A stretch of DNA of 64,000 nucleotides from Photorhabdus bodei (GTDB lineage Bacteria; Pseudomonadota; Gammaproteobacteria; Enterobacterales; Enterobacteriaceae): the NCBI RefSeq assembly GCF_003287735.1, contig NZ_NSCM01000001.1, positions 248,001-312,000 of the forward strand, written 5' to 3'. Positions 59,564 through 64,000 of this stretch are shown in pieces (positions within the stretch are counted from its first letter, which is position 1; each line of letters opens with the position of its first letter). The notes under the pieces were generated by a model. That model saw only the letters and a program-made list of their open reading frames with translations. It was not told the origin of the DNA and ran no database searches. A program made the translations under genes and the position numbers.

Positions 59564-60057
59564 TAAAAAGTATATATAACTTCTGTATAATCACAGTAAA
59601 TTCTTAGTAACTAACTAATTCAGGTAACTATAACCAAGAATAACTAAACTTAATTTAAACTCAGAACAAACAATTAACATACAATATTTTTACCACAAAA
59701 ACTATCAGAACTATCAGAACTACGAATACAAACAAACAGAAACCAATAAATATCATTCAATACTTTATTCAAAGTACTATAAGAATAGCTGTCATCTAAA
59801 TGCTAAGCTATCTATTTTTACATTAATGTTGTTTTTATTTTACATTTATCACACAATCAAGCTTAAAATTCCATTTAAAACATAAAGTTATGAAAACATC
59901 AAATAAGCTCACTTAGCCTTTCCGTTAATCAAGAAATAAAAAAATAACAAACAAAATACTTAAAATTATAGTAGAACATTTATAACTTTGCCAAAAATAT
60001 AACCCTATATAAGTAAATCATTGAATTGTTAATCCCAATAACCTCAAAAATCGATAA
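59564..60057. other. AT-rich intergenic region between slyA and ydhL
   Basis: Nearly 500 bp, strongly AT-rich, with no ORF of coding character. In E. coli ydhIJK, sodC, ydhF and nemRA occupy parts of this neighbourhood; none is recognisable here. Confidence 0.45.
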
Positions 60058-60297
60058 TTAAAACAGTGATGGCTGCTCAGGTGGTTCTTCATCTATCTGA
60101 TTTTGTGCTCTCAATGCGCGTAAATATCTTTGCCGGCACAGTCGCAATACTTCACGCTTTTGCCCATCTGACATTTTCATCCAATTAAATCTTTCTTCCC
60201 GGCTGCGATAACACCCCAGACAAAAACCCCGCTCATTCGCCTGACAAATTCCTCGACAAGGACTGGGAATAGCAAAAAACTCTAGTTGCTCAGCCAT
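60058..60297 (-). CDS. ydhL: YdhL, DUF1289 family protein
   Basis: 79 residues from the ATG at 60297, the E. coli length; an ATG 21 bases upstream is rejected. The Cys-rich N-terminus SPCRGICQANERGFCLGCYRSREERFNW is the DUF1289 signature and probably binds a metal or Fe-S centre. It ends in PEQPSLF, as in E. coli YdhL. Function unknown. Confidence 0.9.
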   Translation of the reverse strand: MAEQLEFFAIPSPCRGICQANERGFCLGCYRSREERFNWMKMSDGQKREVLRLCRQRYLRALRAQNQIDEEPPEQPSLF

Positions 60298-60469
60298 CAC
60301 ATCCCGTTTCCTATACAATTCACATACTATATTTAATTATAAACCTAGATAAGAATAAATTATAATTATGGACAAATTGAACTGTAACCGTAAGACACGT
60401 TATAGTTAGTGGTTTTTGTGCGATCTACCGCACAAAAATATTGGTAAAACCATTAAATTAGAGGTAATT

Positions 60470-60883
60470 ATGCGTTTACTCCATACCATGATCCGTGTTG
60501 GTGATCTACAACGCTCCATTAATTTTTACACTGAAGTGTTAGGAATGCGCCTGTTGCGCACCAGTGAAAACACCGAATATAAATACTCACTCGCCTTCGT
60601 TGGCTACGCTGATGAAAGCGAAGGAGCAGTAATCGAGTTGACCTATAATTGGGGAGTTGACCATTACGAAATGGGAAATGCCTTTGGTCACATCGCATTA
60701 GGTGTTGATAATGTCTCAGCCACTTGCGAATCTATTCGCAAAGCAGGTGGTAACATTACCCGTGAAGCGGGTCCTGTAAAAGGCGGAACAACCATTATTG
60801 CTTTCGTTGAAGATCCAGATGGCTACAAAATTGAACTTATTGAAAACAAAAATGCCAGCAACGCTCTGGGTAACTCAATCTGA
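60470..60883 (+). CDS. gloA: Lactoylglutathione lyase (glyoxalase I)
   Basis: Start at 60470 with GAGG upstream; 137 residues. The metal ligands are His5 ([10 protein letters not shown]), Glu56 ([10 protein letters not shown]), His74 (AFGHIALGV) and Glu122 (YKIELIE), the nickel-type arrangement of enterobacterial enzymes. It converts the methylglyoxal-glutathione adduct to lactoylglutathione. Its TGA overlaps the rnt ATG (TGATG), giving translational coupling. Confidence 0.97.
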   Translation: MRLLHTMIRVGDLQRSINFYTEVLGMRLLRTSENTEYKYSLAFVGYADESEGAVIELTYNWGVDHYEMGNAFGHIALGVDNVSATCESIRKAGGNITREAGPVKGGTTIIAFVEDPDGYKIELIENKNASNALGNSI

Positions 60884-61536
60884 TGTCTGACAAAAAAGAG
60901 CCAAACGTCCTTAGTGGACGTTTTAGAGGTTATTACCCTGTTGTTATTGATGTTGAAACTGGCGGTTTTAATGCCAAAACAGATGCATTACTTGAAATTG
61001 CCGCCGTTACACTGGAGATGGATGGTGAAGGTTGGCTAACGCCTGGCGAATCACTTCACTTCCATATTGAGCCATTTGAAGGAGCCAACCTTGAACCAGC
61101 AGCCCTAGAATTCACCGGCATTGATCCATTAAATCCGCTACGTGGGGCAGTGAGCGAATATGAAGCTCTACACGCTATTTTTAAAATGGTTCGTAAAGGG
61201 ATAAAAAATAATCATTGTAATCGGGCAATTATCGTTGCTCACAATGCTAACTTCGATCACAGCTTTGTTATGGCTGCCGCGGAACGCACCGGACTAAAAC
61301 GAAATCCGTTTCATCCGTTTGCAACTTTTGACACCGCTGCTTTAGGTGGTCTGGTGTTAGGACAAACAATCTTAGCAAAAGCCTGCATCACAGCCGGTAT
61401 CCCATTCGATAATAATCAGGCTCACAGTGCTTTATATGATACTGATCGTACCGCTGAATTATTCTGTGAAATGGTCAACCGTTGGAAACAACTTGGTGGC
61501 TGGCCATTAGCAACAACAGCAGAAAAAACTGGATAA
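60883..61536 (+). CDS. rnt: Ribonuclease T
   Basis: 217 residues, DEDDh exonuclease. Catalytic motifs: [23 protein letters not shown] (Asp, Glu), [11 protein letters not shown] (Asp), and [14 protein letters not shown] (His, Asp). The dimer trims the 3' ends of tRNA and other stable RNAs. The gloA-rnt pair is conserved; lhr, which follows in E. coli, is missing and an ERIC copy lies there instead. Confidence 0.97.
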   Translation: MSDKKEPNVLSGRFRGYYPVVIDVETGGFNAKTDALLEIAAVTLEMDGEGWLTPGESLHFHIEPFEGANLEPAALEFTGIDPLNPLRGAVSEYEALHAIFKMVRKGIKNNHCNRAIIVAHNANFDHSFVMAAAERTGLKRNPFHPFATFDTAALGGLVLGQTILAKACITAGIPFDNNQAHSALYDTDRTAELFCEMVNRWKQLGGWPLATTAEKTG

Positions 61537-61578
61537 ATAGCTGAATGGCTAGATTAATATAATCAAATCTAAACAATA

Positions 61579-61608
61579 ATCCCCCCATATATCAACATAT
61601 GGGGGGAT
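61579..61608. terminator. Perfect 12-bp hairpin after rnt
   Basis: ATCCCCCCATAT-ATCAAC-ATATGGGGGGAT. A very stable G/C-rich stem 42 bases beyond rnt without a T-run on the plus side. It may act as a bidirectional end or RNA stabiliser together with ERIC 13. Confidence 0.5.
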
Positions 61609-61620
61609 AGCATAATAATC

Positions 61621-61747
61621 TATACCCGTCATCTTTCAAGTTGCCTCTTTGTTGGCTGCACTCGCTCACCCCGGTCACATAGTTACCTATGCTCCCGGGG
61701 ATTCACTCCCTTGCCGTCGCGATGCATCTTGAAATCCATAGGGTATA
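61621..61747 (-). repeat. ERIC element 13
   Basis: Full copy between convergent rnt and grxD, 15 bases from the grxD stop codon. Confidence 0.93.
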
Positions 61748-61762
61748 TAAGTAATTAAAAAA

Positions 61763-62113
61763 TTACTCTTTCGCGTTTTCGTCCTGAGAACGATATTTAT
61801 CAGCAGTTTCTTTGATTAATGTTTGTAACTCACCACGCTGATACATTTCAATGATAATATCGCATCCACCTATCAACTCACCTTCCACCCAAAGCTGAGG
61901 AAAAGTTGGCCAATTAGCATATTTTGGCAATTCTGCACGAATATCTGGATTTTGCAAAATATCTACGTAAGCAAAACGTTCACCACACGCAGATAAAGCC
62001 TGAACCGCCTGCGCAGAAAAGCCACAATTTGGCAATTTAGGAGAACCTTTCATATACAATAAAATCGGGTTTTCTTTAATTTGGCGCTCAATCTTCTCTA
62101 TAGTAGTCGTCAT
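61763..62113 (-). CDS. grxD: Monothiol glutaredoxin 4
   Basis: Start at 62113 behind AAAGGAAAT; 116 residues. The monothiol active site is PNCGFSAQAV, with conserved WPTFPQLWVEGELIGGCDII. It carries and delivers 2Fe-2S clusters, often with BolA. A longer frame upstream has no family sequence. sodB and mepH, expected near here in E. coli, are not present. Confidence 0.96.
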   Translation of the reverse strand: MTTTIEKIERQIKENPILLYMKGSPKLPNCGFSAQAVQALSACGERFAYVDILQNPDIRAELPKYANWPTFPQLWVEGELIGGCDIIIEMYQRGELQTLIKETADKYRSQDENAKE

Positions 62114-62268
62114 TTTTATTTCCTTTAAACCAACAGTCTGTTGATAACCAACATCGTCACAATATTGCGGAGAATACCATTTTCTCTCACTAATATGTAT
62201 CCTGATCTCTTCGTATCCTGACACAGATGACATGATTTTCACGGTTATTTATTGTAGAGGTTGTTAAG

Positions 62269-62544
62269 ATGACAGACACAATGGCGGCAGAAAAACAAAG
62301 AGCAGATAAAGAGACTATCTGCCCAATTTCCTTTCAACGTAAAGCCCAATTTTTAAATCATCTAACCCGTTCAAAACATCAGGCAAAGATCAAGCAAAGA
62401 GCGGCAAAAATGGCAATCATCACCAACGTGCTGACAGCAGTAAATAAACCAAGCTTCAAATCGGTATTCATAGAGCCTCCTCAGAATAAAAAGTTTATAA
62501 CGACAAAAACCAGTCTATTGAGATGGTTAATTGCCCTTACATAA
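62269..62544 (+). CDS. Small basic hypothetical protein
   Basis: 91 codons with a good AGAGG ribosome site seven bases before the ATG, in the gap between grxD and purR. The protein is very basic (CPISFQRKAQFLNHLTRSKHQAKIKQRAAKM) with a short hydrophobic end. CPISF...HLTRSKH superficially resembles a zinc finger but has only one Cys. No family recognised; it may be a real small gene or a chance frame. Confidence 0.35.
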   Translation: MTDTMAAEKQRADKETICPISFQRKAQFLNHLTRSKHQAKIKQRAAKMAIITNVLTAVNKPSFKSVFIEPPQNKKFITTKTSLLRWLIALT

Positions 62545-62669
62545 GGAAAAGTATAAATAGCGATTACCACACATTTTATAACACTGATTATTGCTTTCAC
62601 TTTTGAGCCAGATCAGACAAAATCCAGGATTTATCGCTAACTTATTGCTAGTCCTTTTATGTAAAGGGC

Positions 62670-62685
62670 TAGCAAGCGATTAACA
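62670..62685. promoter_or_regulatory. Candidate PurR operator upstream of purR
   Basis: TAGCAAGCGATTAACA keeps the PurR core GCAAnCGnTT; outer positions diverge. It lies 45 bases before the purR start, consistent with the autoregulation known in E. coli. Confidence 0.5.
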
Positions 62686-62729
62686 AAGCGTTTTAAATTT
62701 AGACCAAAAGGTCAGGAGTCTTTCACCTC

Positions 62730-63755
62730 ATGGCAACGATCAAAGATGTGGCTAAGCACGCTGGCGTCTCAACCACCACCGTATCCCATGTTATTAATAA
62801 AACCCGCTTCGTCGCTGAAGATACTAAAGCTGCTGTTTGGACTGCTATTAAGGCACTGAATTATTCACCCAGTGCCGTTGCCCGCAGTCTGAAAGTTAAC
62901 CACACAAAATCGATCGGATTACTGGCAACGTCCAGTGAAGCCCCCTATTTTGCTGAAGTCATTGAGGCTGTTGAAAACAGTTGTTATAGCAAAGGCTATA
63001 CGCTGATTTTATGTAACTCACACAATAACATTGATAAACAGAAAGCCTATCTAGCCATGCTGGCACAAAAACGTGTGGATGGACTGCTAATTATGTGTTC
63101 AGAATACCCGGAACAATTGTTGGGAATGTTGGAAGATTATCGCAATATTCCAATGGTCGTCATGGATTGGGGACAGGCCAGAAGTGATTTCACCGATACT
63201 ATTATTGATAATGCATTCCACGGCGGTTATCTAGCTGGCCGTTATCTTATCGAACGTGGTCATCGTGATATTGGTGCGATCCCCGGCCCTCTGGCACGAA
63301 ATACCGGTGGTGGTCGTCATCAAGGATTCTTAAAGGCGTTAAAAGAAGCCAACATTCCGATCAGAGAAGAATGGGTTATTCAGGGGGATTTTGAACCAGA
63401 ATCGGGCTATAAAGCCATGCATCAAATCTTGAATCAAAAACAGCGCCCGACTGCGGTTTTCTGCGGCGGAGATGTTATGGCTATGGGAGCGATTTGTGCT
63501 GCTGATGAATTAGGATTACGCGTCCCACAGGATATTTCTGTCATCGGTTATGACAATATACGCAACGCTCGTTATTTCTCTCCGGCATTGACCACCATTC
63601 ATCAACCAAAAGAACGACTGGGGCAGATGGCCTTTTCCATGTTGCTGGACAGAATAATCAATAAACGTGAAGATGCACAAACTATTGAAGTACATCCACG
63701 CTTGGTTGAGCGACGTTCCGTCGTGGATGGTCCATTTATCGACTATCGTCGTTAA
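62730..63755 (+). CDS. purR: Purine repressor PurR
   Basis: 341 residues, LacI family. [54 protein letters not shown] contains the helix-turn-helix and hinge helix. The ligand domain follows ([71 protein letters not shown]). With hypoxanthine or guanine it represses purine biosynthesis genes. AGGAG lies upstream of the start. Confidence 0.97.
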   Translation: MATIKDVAKHAGVSTTTVSHVINKTRFVAEDTKAAVWTAIKALNYSPSAVARSLKVNHTKSIGLLATSSEAPYFAEVIEAVENSCYSKGYTLILCNSHNNIDKQKAYLAMLAQKRVDGLLIMCSEYPEQLLGMLEDYRNIPMVVMDWGQARSDFTDTIIDNAFHGGYLAGRYLIERGHRDIGAIPGPLARNTGGGRHQGFLKALKEANIPIREEWVIQGDFEPESGYKAMHQILNQKQRPTAVFCGGDVMAMGAICAADELGLRVPQDISVIGYDNIRNARYFSPALTTIHQPKERLGQMAFSMLLDRIINKREDAQTIEVHPRLVERRSVVDGPFIDYRR

Positions 63756-63761
63756 TTCGTT

Positions 63762-64000
63762 TTATTCATCTTGAAGCCATTCAGCATTAAGAGTTTCACT
63801 ATCGCCAAGATAGTCAAGCAGCCAACTTAATGCTGGAGAATGGCTGTTTTGAACCCATGCCAAACAACATGGACTGTCTGGTAAAGGCTGTTCCAGTTCC
63901 AGCACGGTTAGTTTATTCTGCCGAATAAGCGGCATTGCCCTATGCTTAGGCACCATTCCTACACATAACCCTTCGTTTAGACAAGACAGACCGGACTCCC
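63762..64000 (-). CDS. punR: LysR-family regulator, C-terminal part (runs off the window)
   Basis: The frame is open to the window edge; 78 codons are seen (SCLNEGLCVGMVPKHRAMPLIRQNKLTVLELEQPLPDSPCCLAWVQNSHSPALSWLLDYLGD). The GMVPKH segment and final helix fit the last part of a LysR effector-binding domain. In E. coli the gene convergent to purR is ydhB/punR, a LysR activator of nucleoside transport; the position supports this name but the N-terminus is not visible. Confidence 0.7.
   Translation of the reverse strand, partial: ESGLSCLNEGLCVGMVPKHRAMPLIRQNKLTVLELEQPLPDSPCCLAWVQNSHSPALSWLLDYLGDSETLNAEWLQDE

Overview
The window reads as chromosome of a gammaproteobacterium of the Morganellaceae, most probably Photorhabdus (inference). 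Protein sequences and gene order are enterobacterial: xthA-topB-selD-ydjA-sppA-ansA-pncA-yeaC-msrB-gapA-yeaD-mipA, dadA-dadX/fadR-nhaB-dsbB, tyrR-ycjFX-psp-sap-fabI and gstA-pdxY-tyrS-pdxH-anmK-slyB/slyA-ydhL-gloA-rnt-grxD-purR all follow the order I know from Escherichia coli. The chromosome is strewn with 127-bp ERIC palindromes (13 full copies and one 40-bp internally deleted copy). No rRNA, tRNA or CRISPR array was found.

Layout. 1-4.9 kb is an accessory, decaying zone. It holds the end of a membrane protein, a tnpB relic of an IS200/IS605-type element that was itself interrupted by a 798-bp element (21-bp inverted repeats, 5-bp target duplication, carrying a higA fragment and the tail of a group II intron), a three-ORF operon ending in a YwqJ-like deaminase toxin domain, and a deleted secreted-protein pseudogene. 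4.9-19 kb is core: a LysR regulator, then DNA repair/topology, selenium, nicotinamide, asparagine and glycolysis genes. 19-26.4 kb is alanine catabolism (dadA, alr/dadX), fadR, nhaB, dsbB, a lipoprotein and emrE. Both dadA and alr end inside ERIC copies that supply a shared C-terminal tail.

26.4-33.0 kb is the most interesting part. An orphan hcp is divergent from a putative type VI effector with a glycine-rich hydrophobic C-terminus. Downstream come eight related two-helix membrane proteins, which I read as an immunity array. Several immunity genes are broken, and short tails of lost effector genes sit directly in front of two of them. The island is flanked by diverged direct copies of the ttcA upstream region.

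33-50.5 kb is core: ttcA, a zntB split by a 105-bp palindromic element, mppA, tpx, tyrR, ycjF/ycjX, pspCBA with a sigma-54 promoter and divergent pspF, a RyhB small RNA with two Fur boxes, and sapABCDF. 50.6-64 kb carries fabI, an unknown AT-rich gene, gstA, vitamin B6 and tyrosyl-tRNA genes, anmK, slyB with a PhoP-type box, slyA, ydhL, gloA-rnt, grxD, purR and the end of a LysR gene.

Functional themes are stress and envelope homeostasis (psp, sap, slyA/slyB, tpx, msrB, dsbB), iron and metal control (RyhB, zntB), and interbacterial competition (hcp-effector-immunity, deaminase toxin). Assignments rest on reading motifs and remembered family sequences; no database search was run.
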